From: Cytophagales bacterium
Lineage (GTDB): Bacteria > Bacteroidota > Bacteroidia > Cytophagales > Bernardetiaceae
Length of the DNA stretch: 64,000 nucleotides
Direction: 5' to 3'
Assembly (NCBI GenBank): GCA_013299045.1
Contig: JAAFJX010000003.1
Span: 124,001 to 188,000 of the forward strand
How positions within the stretch are numbered: position 1 is the first letter of the stretch; the number at the start of each line of letters is the position of its first letter. Below the pieces are notes generated by a model. The model saw only the letters and a list, made by a program, of their open reading frames with translations, had not been told where the DNA came from and searched no databases. Shown here in pieces: positions 1 to 7,927 of this stretch. A program made the position numbers and the translations under genes.

Positions 1-2
1 TG

Positions 3-281
3 CCTTATCAAATTAATGAAAGTAATAAAGATAGAATCCCTACAAAATTTTATGAGTGCCTTGCCTTTCATAAGCCTATGTTAATTAGTTTAAATTCTTA
101 TTGGAAATCTTTTTTAGAACCTCATCAATGTTCTATATTTTATAATTTAGATAATTTAAACTTTTTTAAACTTCATATTCAAATAAGAGAGTCTATTTTT
201 TATCCTTATGAAATTAAAGAAAATACTTATTCAAGCAAAAATGATTTAAATTATTTAGTAGAGTGCATCAAAAAATTATAA
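3..281 (+). CDS. C-terminal end of a glycosyltransferase (cut by window start)
   Basis: The reading frame is open from the first bases and stops at 281, so only about 92 C-terminal residues are visible. They contain IPTKFYECLAFHKPML, which matches the K-x-x-E-Y-L-A-x-G-K-P segment of GT4-type (GT-B fold) glycosyltransferases, where the conserved Glu contacts the donor sugar nucleotide. An ATG at 78 exists but lies inside this conserved segment, so it is not the true start. The DNA is very AT-rich compared with ftsQ downstream, as is common for surface-polysaccharide loci. Role inferred: sugar transfer in capsule, O-antigen or exopolysaccharide synthesis; the acceptor is unknown. The 269 bases between this gene and ftsQ hold no ORF I can support. 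Confidence 0.7.
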   Translation, partial: PYQINESNKDRIPTKFYECLAFHKPMLISLNSYWKSFLEPHQCSIFYNLDNLNFFKLHIQIRESIFYPYEIKENTYSSKNDLNYLVECIKKL

Positions 282-550
282 TAGTTATTAAGTAAAATAT
301 TTCTGAGAATAAGACTTTTATTATTAGTCATAAAATCAAGAACACATCTGCTATTTATCTAAAAGGCTATATGGAGCGCCTAAACTTTGGTAGTCTTTTA
401 AGCCAAAGACACCTGTTTGTGTATTAAATAGAGCCTCAAACAAGGCAAAGATAAAAAAAATAAAATTTTTTCGTCTTAATATTTAGTTTTTACAAAAAAA
501 AGAATAAGATTTGCAGACGGTAATTACTAAACACAAAGGTTGTAGTCAAT

Positions 551-1321
551 ATGAAGCCCCTGTTTACCTATTTAGTTTGCGCAATAGTGTTTATCGCCTT
601 GCTTTTCCTTTCCGAAGGGCAAGTCGCTTCTGCTGTTGTTGATAACAAGTCTTTGATAATTAGGGCTATAGGTAATAATCCTTCGGGTAAGGACAGTGTT
701 TATTTTGTGAGTGCTGCAGAAATTAATCAACTTATTTTGCAGCAGAATAGTGGCTACCGACTAGCAGGCGCACTCGCTAAGCAACTCAATGTAACAGCTT
801 TAGAAGAAGCCTTGCGCCAGAATCCGTTTGTAGCCAACTGTCAAGTATCATTGGGTGCAAACGGAAAAATTTTTGTAGATATTCAAGAACATAAGCCGCT
901 TGCTAGAATACTAAAACCTGATGGGTCAGGCTGTTATGTAGGTAAAGATGGCAGACTCATGCCCTTATCTAGTCGTCATACAGCGCGTACTCTACCCCTT
1001 GTGGGAAGAGATGCTCCCTTCATGATGCGCCCTGAATACTGGCGTAGCAATGATGGCCAGGTTTTGCTAGATATGCTCGTCTTCATTCATGATACGCCTT
1101 TTTGGGCCTCAATGATAGCAGAACTAAGTGCTCAGAATGGACAAATTTCTCTGCTGCCGCAAGTAGGGAATCAGACCATCTTGTTTGGAACTGCAGCAGG
1201 TTATATTTCTAAATTTCAAAAATTAGAGCTTTTTTATAAAAAAGTGCTTCCGCGAAAAGGCTGGAGTGCTTACAAAACAATCGATTTGGCTTATAACAAT
1301 CAGCTTGTTTGCAGTCAGTAA
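551..1321 (+). CDS. ftsQ: Cell division protein FtsQ
   Basis: Bitopic inner-membrane division protein that links early and late divisome components and regulates septal peptidoglycan synthesis. A single N-terminal membrane segment (about residues 4-22) is followed by a periplasmic POTRA-like region, with the typical pattern of 'ALRQNPFVANCQVSL', then 'VDIQEHKPLARI' and a Gly-Lys-Asp-Gly turn. At 256 residues it fits Bacteroidota FtsQ. Sequence conservation in this family is low, so the call leans on position: it lies 48 bases upstream of ftsA in the same direction. A near-promoter, TAAGATTTG, lies at about 507-515 but has one extra base in the spacer of the -7 element. The usual upstream partner murC is not visible; a glycosyltransferase end precedes it. 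Confidence 0.85.
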   Translation: MKPLFTYLVCAIVFIALLFLSEGQVASAVVDNKSLIIRAIGNNPSGKDSVYFVSAAEINQLILQQNSGYRLAGALAKQLNVTALEEALRQNPFVANCQVSLGANGKIFVDIQEHKPLARILKPDGSGCYVGKDGRLMPLSSRHTARTLPLVGRDAPFMMRPEYWRSNDGQVLLDMLVFIHDTPFWASMIAELSAQNGQISLLPQVGNQTILFGTAAGYISKFQKLELFYKKVLPRKGWSAYKTIDLAYNNQLVCSQ

Positions 1322-1369
1322 CAAAAAAAATTACTAGTCTATTCAATTCTATCTTTTAGTTCATTTCTT

Positions 1370-2725
1370 ATGCAAAAACAGTCGCGTATCGTTGCAGGTT
1401 TGGACATTGGCACTACCAAAATCTGCGTTATCGTTGGCCAAATGAATGAGTTTGGCAATCTAGACATCTTAGGCATGGGCACTGCCGTGTCTGAGGGGGT
1501 TAAAGATGGTGTCGTTATTAACATAGCCAAAACAGAGCAGGCTATTTTACAAGCCCTTGAAAGCGCCCAAAAGGCTGCCAATGTGGACATAAAGCGTGTG
1601 AATGTGGGCATAGCGGGCAAGCACGTTAAGAGTTTTGTCAAAAATGGCAGCATTACGCGCTCTTCGCACGATGGCGAAATTTCGCAGGAAGATATAGAGC
1701 GTCTCACCAATGATATGTATCGCACTGTTACTGAGCCTGGTAACGAAATTATACACGTCTTGCCGCAATACTACAACGTGGACTCTGAAGCACACGTAAA
1801 AGAGCCAGTAGGTATGGCAGGGGTGCGCCTAGAGGCTAATTTTCACATCATTACGGCCTCTCCCAACTCTATTCGCAACATCAAAAAATGCGTAGAGCGC
1901 TGTGGTTTGGTCATAGACAATCTTATCTTAGAGCCTATGGCTTCTAGCTTGGCCGTGCTGACCAACGACGAAAAAGAAGCAGGTGTTGCCGTGGTGGATA
2001 TTGGTGGAGGCACTACCGACATCGCCATCTTCCTGGACGGCATGGTGCGCCACACGGCTGTTATTCCTTTTGGTGGCGACATCATCACACAGGACATCAA
2101 ATACGGCTGTTCTGTGATGCAACAACAAGCTGAAAAGCTCAAAACGGGCTTTGGCTCTTGTATGCCCTCTAAAATTCCTGACAATGAGTTGGTGAGCATA
2201 CCTGGCCTGCGCGACAGAGCCAGCAAGGAAATTTCTATCAAAAATTTGGCCTACATCATTGATGCCCGCATGGAAGAAATCATTGAGCTAGTCAATATGG
2301 AGATTGTAAAATCTGGTTATAAGGGCAAGCTCGCTGGCGGCATCGTGCTGACTGGCGGTGGCGCACAACTGCGCAATCTCAAGGAACTTTTTGAATACAA
2401 AACTGGCTTTGATACGCGCCTAGGGCACCCTAATGAATATTTGGGCAAAATTCAGGAAGACCGCGTCAAGAGCACAATGTATGCCACAGGAGTTGGCTTA
2501 GTGCTGGCTGGTTACAAACCTCTCGATGACCGCGATGCTTACTACTTCTCCGAAAAAGAAAGTGTTACATCAGTTGCTAAGGCTATTCCTACGCCTGAAG
2601 CGCCAGTTGCGGAGGCAGCACCAAATGTAGAAAAAGAAACAACTGATGAATCTGGTTTTATCGGCTTCTGGAAAAAAGCCAAAGGGCTTTTGGTGGACGA
2701 CTTCGACGATAAAAGCAAATATTAG
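1370..2725 (+). CDS. ftsA: Cell division protein FtsA
   Basis: Actin-like ATPase that tethers FtsZ filaments to the inner membrane and recruits the divisome. Visible features are the N-terminal phosphate-1 motif (GLDIGTTKICVIVG), the SHS2/1C region with 'VNVGIAGKHV', the phosphate-2 motif 'VVDIGGGTTDIAIF', the adenosine motif 'GIVLTGGGAQL', and a C-terminal amphipathic helix 'GFIGFWKKAKGLL' of the kind that binds membrane. A proline/alanine/glutamate-rich linker of about 35 residues precedes that helix. Length 451 is normal for the phylum. It is probably co-transcribed with ftsQ. What is odd is the next gene: ftsZ, normally directly downstream, is absent and replaced by a terminator and tatA. 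Confidence 0.97.
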   Translation: MQKQSRIVAGLDIGTTKICVIVGQMNEFGNLDILGMGTAVSEGVKDGVVINIAKTEQAILQALESAQKAANVDIKRVNVGIAGKHVKSFVKNGSITRSSHDGEISQEDIERLTNDMYRTVTEPGNEIIHVLPQYYNVDSEAHVKEPVGMAGVRLEANFHIITASPNSIRNIKKCVERCGLVIDNLILEPMASSLAVLTNDEKEAGVAVVDIGGGTTDIAIFLDGMVRHTAVIPFGGDIITQDIKYGCSVMQQQAEKLKTGFGSCMPSKIPDNELVSIPGLRDRASKEISIKNLAYIIDARMEEIIELVNMEIVKSGYKGKLAGGIVLTGGGAQLRNLKELFEYKTGFDTRLGHPNEYLGKIQEDRVKSTMYATGVGLVLAGYKPLDDRDAYYFSEKESVTSVAKAIPTPEAPVAEAAPNVEKETTDESGFIGFWKKAKGLLVDDFDDKSKY

Positions 2726-2807
2726 TTCTTTTTGATTTTATGAATAGACTCAATGAATAAGTTGTTAAGTTTTGCTTAATGCCTTTTATTATTTTGCATA
2801 AGATTTT

Positions 2808-2846
2808 AAAATCCTGTTTGTAGCCAATGCAACCAGGATTTTTTTT
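2808..2846 (+). terminator. Rho-independent terminator after ftsA
   Basis: Inverted repeat AAAATCCTG (2808-2816) and CAGGATTTT (2834-2842), followed by a run of T. It ends the ftsQ-ftsA transcript, so no co-transcribed ftsZ is expected. Confidence 0.8.
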
Positions 2847-3007
2847 ATCACAAAACTTAAGCGGCCTTATTTTAAGTGTAGGTGGTCATAATCGTGATGG
2901 GGCTTCATCTTAATAAGCCCTCGCTGCTCCTTTCAAAACCATAGCAGGTACTTATCGGCCTTGTTATACCCTGTAAAAGAATAATTTGTGTTAATTTTTA
3001 GGGTTCG
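2847..3007. other. Gene-free leader region before tatA
   Basis: No credible ORF on either strand. It is less AT-rich than the surrounding spacers and holds a 6-bp hairpin, GGGCTT (2900-2905) with AAGCCC (2915-2920), that lacks a T run, plus two copies of CGGCCTT flanking it (near 2861 and 2959). It lies upstream of the tatA promoter, so it is not part of the tatA leader. It matches no RNA family that I recognise. Confidence 0.4.
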
Positions 3008-3038
3008 TTTGAATAATCTGTATTGATTCGTAAATTTG
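3008..3038 (+). promoter_or_regulatory. Bacteroidota-type promoter for tatA
   Basis: TTTG (3008-3011), 19-base spacer, TAAATTTG (3031-3038). This is an exact match to the Bacteroidota primary-sigma consensus TTTG-N19-TAnnTTTG. Expected transcription start near 3045, about 35 bases before the tatA ATG. Confidence 0.75.
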
Positions 3039-3079
3039 TGGCTGTAATTCTGAAAAATTCATTGTAAAATTGATAAAAT

Positions 3080-3289
3080 ATGTACGGCACACTCTTGTTT
3101 TTAGGTGGTATAGGCGGCTGGGAGCTTTTGCTCATTTTGTTCGTTGTTTTGTTGCTCTTTGGCGCAAAACGCATTCCAGATTTGGCCCGTGGCTTAGGTA
3201 AAGGGCTAAGAGAGTTCAAAGAGGCTACTAACGAAATAAAAACGGACATAGAAAAGTCCGCGCGCATTGAAGATAAAAAAGAAGGCTAA
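3080..3289 (+). CDS. tatA: Twin-arginine translocase subunit TatA/TatE
   Basis: Small membrane protein of the Tat system, which exports folded proteins across the inner membrane; TatA oligomers are thought to form or thin the translocation site. The 69-residue protein has the expected order: short periplasmic N-terminus, one membrane helix (about residues 12-28), the hinge '[20 protein letters not shown]' with the FG and P-x-x-A-R-x-x-G signature, and a charged amphipathic tail. The promoter 40 bases upstream supports this ATG. TatC is not in the window. A likely substrate is: ActB at 41.8-45.2 kb carries an S-R-R-D-F-L-K Tat motif. Confidence 0.95.
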   Translation: MYGTLLFLGGIGGWELLLILFVVLLLFGAKRIPDLARGLGKGLREFKEATNEIKTDIEKSARIEDKKEG

Positions 3290-3398
3290 ATCTAAGATTT
3301 AGAATGGTTTAAGAACTTATTAGTCCCACAATTAAGTTTCGTTTTTTTTGTGTTGTTTAACTAAAATGACAAGAGGGAGCAAAGGCTTTGGCTTCACT

Positions 3399-4826
3399 AT
3401 GCACAACAATTATACATCTTTGGCTCAAATTCAAGCCCATTTGACAAGCGCTCAACTTACTTGTAAGGCTTTAGTGAGCAATTACCTCAAAACGATAGAA
3501 GACCACAAGCATCTCAACGCTTTTCTGACCGTATATGCAGATGAAGCGCTGCAACAGGCTGCCTTGATAGACGAAAAACTAAAGGCAGGAAAGGCGGGGC
3601 GCTTGGCAGGCCTGGTCATAGGTCTTAAAGACGTTTTTTGCCACAAAGACCACAAAGTACAGGCTTCTAGCAAGGTTCTAGACGGGTTTGAGTCCCAGTT
3701 CACTGCTACCTGTGTGCAACGTTTGCTGGACGAAGATGCCATTGTTATTGGCCGTCAAAACTGCGACGAATTTGCTATGGGCTCTTCCAACGAAACTTCT
3801 GCTTTCGGCACAGTTAAAAATGCACTCGGCGAAAACCTCGTTCCTGGCGGCTCTTCGGGCGGTTCGGCGGTCAGCGTTCAGGCCGATATGTGCTTGGTAG
3901 CGCTGGGCACTGATACAGGAGGCTCGGTGCGTCAGCCAGCAGCTCTTTGCGGCATATTGGGCTTCAAGCCCACTTATTCTCGCATTTCTCGCTATGGCAT
4001 TGTTGCGTATGCCTCATCTTTTGATACCGTGTCGGTTTTTGCGAAATCCAGCCAGGATTTGGCTTTGGTATTAGAAATTATGGCTGGCCAAGACGAATTT
4101 GACAGCACTGTTTCGCAACGCGAAGTACCCAAATACACTTCATTTCTGCCGGCGAAACCCCAAAAATTACGCATTGCTTACATAGAAAACACCATTGCGC
4201 ACGAAGGCGTAAGTCCTGAAGTCCGTGAAGCCACCCGCAGCACCATTGAGTGGCTCAAAAGTGAAGGGCATACCTTACAGCCCGTAGAATTTCCTCTTCT
4301 AGAGTACGCGCTGCCCGTTTACTACATTTTGACCACCGCCGAAGCCAGTACAAATTTAGCAAGGTTTGACGGGGTGCGCTATGGCTACCGTAGCACGCAG
4401 GCCACAGACATAGACAGCCTCTACAAAAAGTCGCGCTCCGAAGGTTTTGGGTCTGAAGTCAAGCGCCGAATTATGCTCGGAACTTTCGTACTTTCGGCCA
4501 GCTATTACGATGCTTATTTTACCAAAGCACAAAAAGTAAGGCGCTTGATTCGGGAGCAAACCCTTGATTTTTTCAAGGATTACGACTTCCTGATATGCCC
4601 TACCACGCCTACCACCGCCTTCAAGATTGGGGAACTGAGCGGCAAGACTGTAGAAATGTATCTTTCGGACTTGTTCACCGTGCAGGCTTCTGTGGCTGGC
4701 GTACCCGCTATTTCCGTACCCAATGGTGCTGATACGGAGGGCCTGCCTATTGGCTTGCAGGTCATGGCGAATGCCTTTGAAGAAGGGCCTTTACTGGCCT
4801 TTAGCCACTATTTACAGAACAGATAG
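3399..4826 (+). CDS. gatA: Asp-tRNA(Asn)/Glu-tRNA(Gln) amidotransferase subunit A
   Basis: Amidase subunit of the GatCAB complex; it releases ammonia from glutamine to amidate Glu-tRNA(Gln) and/or Asp-tRNA(Asn). The amidase-signature fold is clear, with the Lys-cisSer-Ser triad: Lys in 'GLKDVF', Ser in 'GTDTGGSVRQPA' and the nucleophile region 'PGGSSGGSAV'. The C-terminal 'LPIGLQVMANAFEEGPLL' is family-typical. I chose the ATG at 3399 (475 residues, normal length), giving 'MHNNYTSLAQIQAHL'; a TTG at 3348 and an ATG at 3366 would add 17 or 11 residues with no family similarity. gatB and gatC are not adjacent, which is common in this phylum. Confidence 0.95.
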   Translation: MHNNYTSLAQIQAHLTSAQLTCKALVSNYLKTIEDHKHLNAFLTVYADEALQQAALIDEKLKAGKAGRLAGLVIGLKDVFCHKDHKVQASSKVLDGFESQFTATCVQRLLDEDAIVIGRQNCDEFAMGSSNETSAFGTVKNALGENLVPGGSSGGSAVSVQADMCLVALGTDTGGSVRQPAALCGILGFKPTYSRISRYGIVAYASSFDTVSVFAKSSQDLALVLEIMAGQDEFDSTVSQREVPKYTSFLPAKPQKLRIAYIENTIAHEGVSPEVREATRSTIEWLKSEGHTLQPVEFPLLEYALPVYYILTTAEASTNLARFDGVRYGYRSTQATDIDSLYKKSRSEGFGSEVKRRIMLGTFVLSASYYDAYFTKAQKVRRLIREQTLDFFKDYDFLICPTTPTTAFKIGELSGKTVEMYLSDLFTVQASVAGVPAISVPNGADTEGLPIGLQVMANAFEEGPLLAFSHYLQNR

Positions 4827-4861
4827 TTTTGCAAAACAATTAACCCCAAACATTTGATTTT

Positions 4862-5518
4862 ATGCTAGATAAAAATGGAATTGCAAAGCGTATTGCGCAA
4901 GAGCTAAAAGACGGTTATTACGTCAATCTAGGTATTGGTATTCCTACCTTAGTAGCCAACTACATTCCCCTAGGCATGAACGTTGTGTTGCAATCAGAAA
5001 ATGGGTTGCTCGGTATAGGCCCTTTTCCTACCGAAAGCGAAGTAGATGCAGATTTAATAAACGCTGGCAAACAGACCATTACCATGCAGCCAGGCTCAAG
5101 TTTATTCAGCTCTGCCGATAGCTTTGCCATGATACGCGGCCAGCACGTGCATTTGACCGTACTTGGGGCTATGGAAGTATCCGAAAATGGCGATATTGCC
5201 AACTGGAAGATACCGGGCAAGATGGTAAAGGGCATGGGCGGAGCTATGGATTTGGTGGCTTCAGCCAAAAATGTGATTGTGGCTATGATGCACTGCGACC
5301 CTAAAGGCAACTCTAAACTATTGCCCGACTGCCACCTCCCGCTTACTGGCAAACGCTGCGTCAAACGCATTGTAACCGATATGGCTGTGCTGGACGTACT
5401 TCCTGAAGGCGGCTTTCTGCTCTTGGAGCGTGCGCCAGGTGTGAGTGTAGAGCAAATTAAGGCTGCTACTGCGGGCAAGCTCATTGTGCGTGGCGAAGTG
5501 CCCGAAGTGCGCGTTTAG
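4862..5518 (+). CDS. scoB: 3-oxoacid CoA-transferase subunit B (SCOT beta)
   Basis: Beta subunit of a succinyl-CoA:3-ketoacid (acetoacetate) CoA-transferase, which moves CoA between succinate and acetoacetate in ketone-body or branched-chain amino-acid breakdown. The sequence shows the N-terminal '[12 protein letters not shown]', the catalytic-glutamate motif 'SENGLLG', 'GGAMDLV' and 'FLLLERAPG'. Length 218 is normal. The 35-base gap after gatA allows co-transcription, although the two functions are unrelated. The partner alpha subunit (scoA), usually immediately upstream, is not in this window, so it must be encoded elsewhere for activity. The exact acyl substrate cannot be read from sequence. 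Confidence 0.93.
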   Translation: MLDKNGIAKRIAQELKDGYYVNLGIGIPTLVANYIPLGMNVVLQSENGLLGIGPFPTESEVDADLINAGKQTITMQPGSSLFSSADSFAMIRGQHVHLTVLGAMEVSENGDIANWKIPGKMVKGMGGAMDLVASAKNVIVAMMHCDPKGNSKLLPDCHLPLTGKRCVKRIVTDMAVLDVLPEGGFLLLERAPGVSVEQIKAATAGKLIVRGEVPEVRV

Positions 5519-6413
5519 TCCTGTAAATGGCCTAGTTTGGGAGTGATAAAAAAGAGGGGAATGGAAGTTTTAAGGAGGTGCTTGAAGTAAGTTAAACCGT
5601 GCTTATCTGTTTGTTAGAGCCTTTTTGAACTGCTTTTTAGAGCAGTGTTACTCAGGAACTGTCAAGATAAATAGTCTTCCCTTAAAATATATCTAAAGTA
5701 TTTATTGTCAGTAAATTAAACAAGCACTTTACCTTCAAAATCTCTTAGTTTTTAGCCTATTTTGTCAAATAACTGGCAAAATTGTAAAGACTACTCGCGG
5801 CCTGCCACGCTTCATCTCTTACATCTGGCCTTTTCAATATTTCTTCTTTTTCTACAATTCTATTGGGGCGTTCCCGCTTCGCGGTCGTTCGTCTTTGGGC
5901 TTCGCTTTGCTTCGGTGCTACGCACTAAACCCGCCGCCTCTCTAACGCTAAATACAAGCCAATAGACGTACTCAATAACAAAAAAAAGAAATAAAGCGGC
6001 AAACCCGCTTGATGCCTCAAAATTGCTTTTGTCCTATTTTGCCTCAGCCCTAGCACGGCCGTATCATAGCCGTATGATAGCCGTATGATAGCCGTAGTTG
6101 GCCGTACTTTAAAAGTAAAGTCCCTATCTTAGAAAAATACAATTATTCGCTTTCCAAAACTTACATCTCTCAGAGAGGTTAAGTAAGAGCTTGTTCTTTT
6201 TTTATCTAAATTGGTCTTTGGCGAGGCTTTATTTTTTTGCTATGCCCTACGGTCGGAACTTTCAGCTCGCGCTTTAGTTCGGCATCAAGGCAAAAAGTAG
6301 AGAAGAGAAGGCTATCAAAGGCTGTTAATGTATTCCCAAAGTAGATAATATGCAGATTTTTTAAGAAACAACTAGATAATTAGACACCCCAAAATAAATT
6401 TAGTGTTTGCTTT
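5519..6413. other. Nearly 1-kb gene-free region with repeat-like blocks
   Basis: No ORF here has family similarity; an open frame at 5762-5965 lacks convincing coding character. The region is mostly AT-rich but contains two GC-rich islands. One at about 5865-5955 carries the hairpin CCGC-TTC-GCGG and repeated 'GCTTCG' words. The other is at about 6218-6300. Between them are tandem 11-base repeats at 6058-6096. From memory, GC-rich blocks reading 'GGGGCGTTCCCGCTTCGCGG' recur between genes in several Bacteroidota genomes; that is recollection, not something shown here. The function is unknown. Confidence 0.5.
6058..6096. repeat. 11-base tandem repeat, about 3.5 copies
   Basis: Units GCCGTATCATA (6058-6068), GCCGTATGATA (6069-6079), GCCGTATGATA (6080-6090) and partial GCCGTA (6091-6096). 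A further GCCGTAC lies at about 6101. The array sits in the gene-free region and its copy number may vary between strains. Confidence 0.8.
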
Positions 6414-6447
6414 TTTGTGCATTCCGGATAAAAACACCTTACCTTTG
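6414..6447 (+). promoter_or_regulatory. Probable promoter for the 6510 lipoprotein
   Basis: TTTG (6414-6417), 22-base spacer, TACCTTTG (6440-6447). The -7 element is a perfect TAnnTTTG; the spacer is three bases longer than the optimum. The predicted start is about 55 bases before the ATG at 6510. Confidence 0.5.
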
Positions 6448-6509
6448 TGAGTAACATGGCATAGTACAACCTTACTACTACTTTTTATTTCAAATTAAAC
6501 CCAAATTTT

Positions 6510-7073
6510 ATGTTGAAAAACCTAAAAACCTACTGGCTGCTGCCGTGGGTGCTGGCTTTTGTGCTGGGCTGCCAAAAAGAAAAAGTCCCTGAACCGCAGA
6601 TAGCCAAAGCCTCTGAGACACCCGCTACCTACTTAGATAGTACTATGCTGCCGCCAGAACCCCTCTTCTGTATTGAAAAAGAAGCCCTCAATCTCAGCAA
6701 AGAAGAATTCCATAAGCGCATACAGGGCAGGTGGGTTGCGGTGCAGCAAAAAGGGAGCAGTGTTTATGGCGACGGTGTGTATCCCAGACCATCTGATACA
6801 ACAGGTAGAAGTTTTTTTGTTGTGCGAGTTACCAGTGATAGCCTTGTTTATTACGATAGCAATCTCAAAACGCCGTCAGCCAAGCACCCTTATGAGATTG
6901 TTTTGGGAGGTTTTTCTGGTTCTTTTATAGCCAGAATGACGACGCAAAACAGCACGACTGGGCAAAAAATACCCACTGATTATTACCTTTGTTCTAATGC
7001 TATGCTAACCGCCGACCGGACATTTTACGCTGGCGAGGTTAAGTACATCGCTTTTGACAGACTTGATAAATAG
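6510..7073 (+). CDS. Lipoprotein of unknown function
   Basis: The 187-residue product starts with a type II signal peptide: charged N-terminus, hydrophobic 'YWLLPWVLAFVLG', and lipobox LGC with Cys21, followed by a charged, proline-rich linker (about 22-50). The remainder is a small beta-rich domain with no family I recognise; two central segments, 'RIQGRWVAVQQKGSSVYGDG' and 'YEIVLGGFSGSFIARMT', suggest a lipocalin- or DUF-like barrel, but this is a guess. It lies 31 bases ahead of the broken secreted-protein gene at 7105 and probably shares its transcript. Expected location: outer-membrane-anchored, periplasmic or surface-exposed. Confidence 0.7.
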   Translation: MLKNLKTYWLLPWVLAFVLGCQKEKVPEPQIAKASETPATYLDSTMLPPEPLFCIEKEALNLSKEEFHKRIQGRWVAVQQKGSSVYGDGVYPRPSDTTGRSFFVVRVTSDSLVYYDSNLKTPSAKHPYEIVLGGFSGSFIARMTTQNSTTGQKIPTDYYLCSNAMLTADRTFYAGEVKYIAFDRLDK

Positions 7074-7104
7074 TTCTTAATTAGACTTTAACACAAAACA
7101 AACA

Positions 7105-7327
7105 ATGAAAAATTCAATAAAAATACTCGCCTTTTTGGCATGGTTTTTGTGGGGGGGGGGTAACTCACGCCCAAACGGTGGATATGTACCGCTCTGCTGC
7201 TAGTTTTGATAGCGAAAGCAATGTACTAACGGATGCTATCCAAAAAATGATGTTAGACTGCAACTCGCCCTACGATACCTGCGTGCGCAGACCCGTCAAA
7301 ATTCCTGTGGTCTTTCATTATTTTTAG
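7105..7327 (+). pseudogene. 5' end of a secreted-protein gene, frameshifted at a poly-G tract
   Basis: An ATG at 7105 opens a signal peptide (MKNSIKILAFLAWFLWGG). As sequenced, ten G residues (7151-7160) shift the frame to a stop after 31 codons. With nine G residues the frame continues as 'VTHAQTVDMYRSAASFDSE', giving a normal signal-peptidase site after 'THA', and ends with 'RRPVKIPVVFHYF' and a TAG at 7325-7327, about 73 residues in all. The 'KIPVVFHYF' segment resembles the first strand of M43 (cytophagalysin-type) metallopeptidases, which read I-P-V-V-x-H, but the catalytic part is missing. So it carries two lesions: a phase-variable tract and loss of the 3' portion. A sequencing error in the G tract is possible. 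Confidence 0.6.
7151..7160 (+). repeat. Ten-G homopolymer in a signal-peptide coding region
   Basis: Run of ten G preceded by T, within codons 16-19 of the 7105 reading frame. Nine (or twelve) G would restore the frame downstream. Tracts like this slip during replication and act as on/off switches in contingency genes. Confidence 0.85.
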
Positions 7328-7432
7328 TCTCAAGGTATTTTTAAATAAAAAGAATTATTCTTACCAGCATTTTTGTAAGAAACTATTACATCAAATGCAA
7401 CCCCTGTTTTTCATCAAACCAAACCTTCATTT

Positions 7433-7927
7433 ATGAAAAAAATCATCTATTTCCCCCTCTGTCTTTTGCTTTTTCTGTTCGCTACGGCTTGCAGCCAAAC
7501 ACCAGAACTACCCGAACCCACTGAAGAAGAACTTGCTGCCATTGCCAAACGCACTACAGATTTGATGAGCAGTTATCGTCAATCAATAATCAAAGGTAGA
7601 TTTGGTTATTCTGAAGAAGCTTATAAAATAGCCTTACAGCATTCCCAAAACATGGCTACGGGCAAGACTGCCTTTGGGCATGATGGCTTCAAAGAGCGCG
7701 TTAAGGTTATTAAAAGCAGGGTAACAAGCGTGTTTATTGTCGCTGAAAATGTGGCTATGGTAAAAGGTTATGAAGACCCCGCCCAAGTGGCATTTGATGT
7801 TTGGATGGCTAGTCCTAAACACAAAGAAATTATAGTCGGTAATTATGATTTTTCAGCCATCGCAGTAGCCAGAGCTTCGGACGGCACTTATTATCTTACT
7901 CAACTAGTATTTAAGAGGCTTTACTAG
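7433..7927 (+). CDS. CAP/SCP-domain lipoprotein
   Basis: The 164-residue lipoprotein has signal 'MKKIIYFPLCLLLFLFATAC' with lipobox Cys20, then one CAP domain (SCP/PR-1/Tpx fold) over about residues 35-164. Family marks are 'ALQHSQNMA', His in 'AFGHDGF', 'VAENVAMVKG' and 'VFDVWMASPKHKEIIV' with the W-x-x-S-P-x-H core; the two His residues and Glu of the cavity are present. Bacterial CAP proteins have no single known function. It stands between two apparent remnants of another gene (7105-7327 and 7928-7999), which suggests that it was inserted there. No promoter of the standard form lies in the 105 bases upstream. Confidence 0.85.
   Translation: MKKIIYFPLCLLLFLFATACSQTPELPEPTEEELAAIAKRTTDLMSSYRQSIIKGRFGYSEEAYKIALQHSQNMATGKTAFGHDGFKERVKVIKSRVTSVFIVAENVAMVKGYEDPAQVAFDVWMASPKHKEIIVGNYDFSAIAVARASDGTYYLTQLVFKRLY

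Noticed and set aside
4960-5484. 174-codon minus-strand ORF opposite scoB
   Set aside because: Fully antisense to a confident CoA-transferase gene; no domain and no own promoter.
5762-5965. 67-codon ORF in the gene-free region
   Set aside because: It reads through the GC-rich repeat-like island, has no conserved motif, and its composition changes halfway; likely a non-coding open frame.
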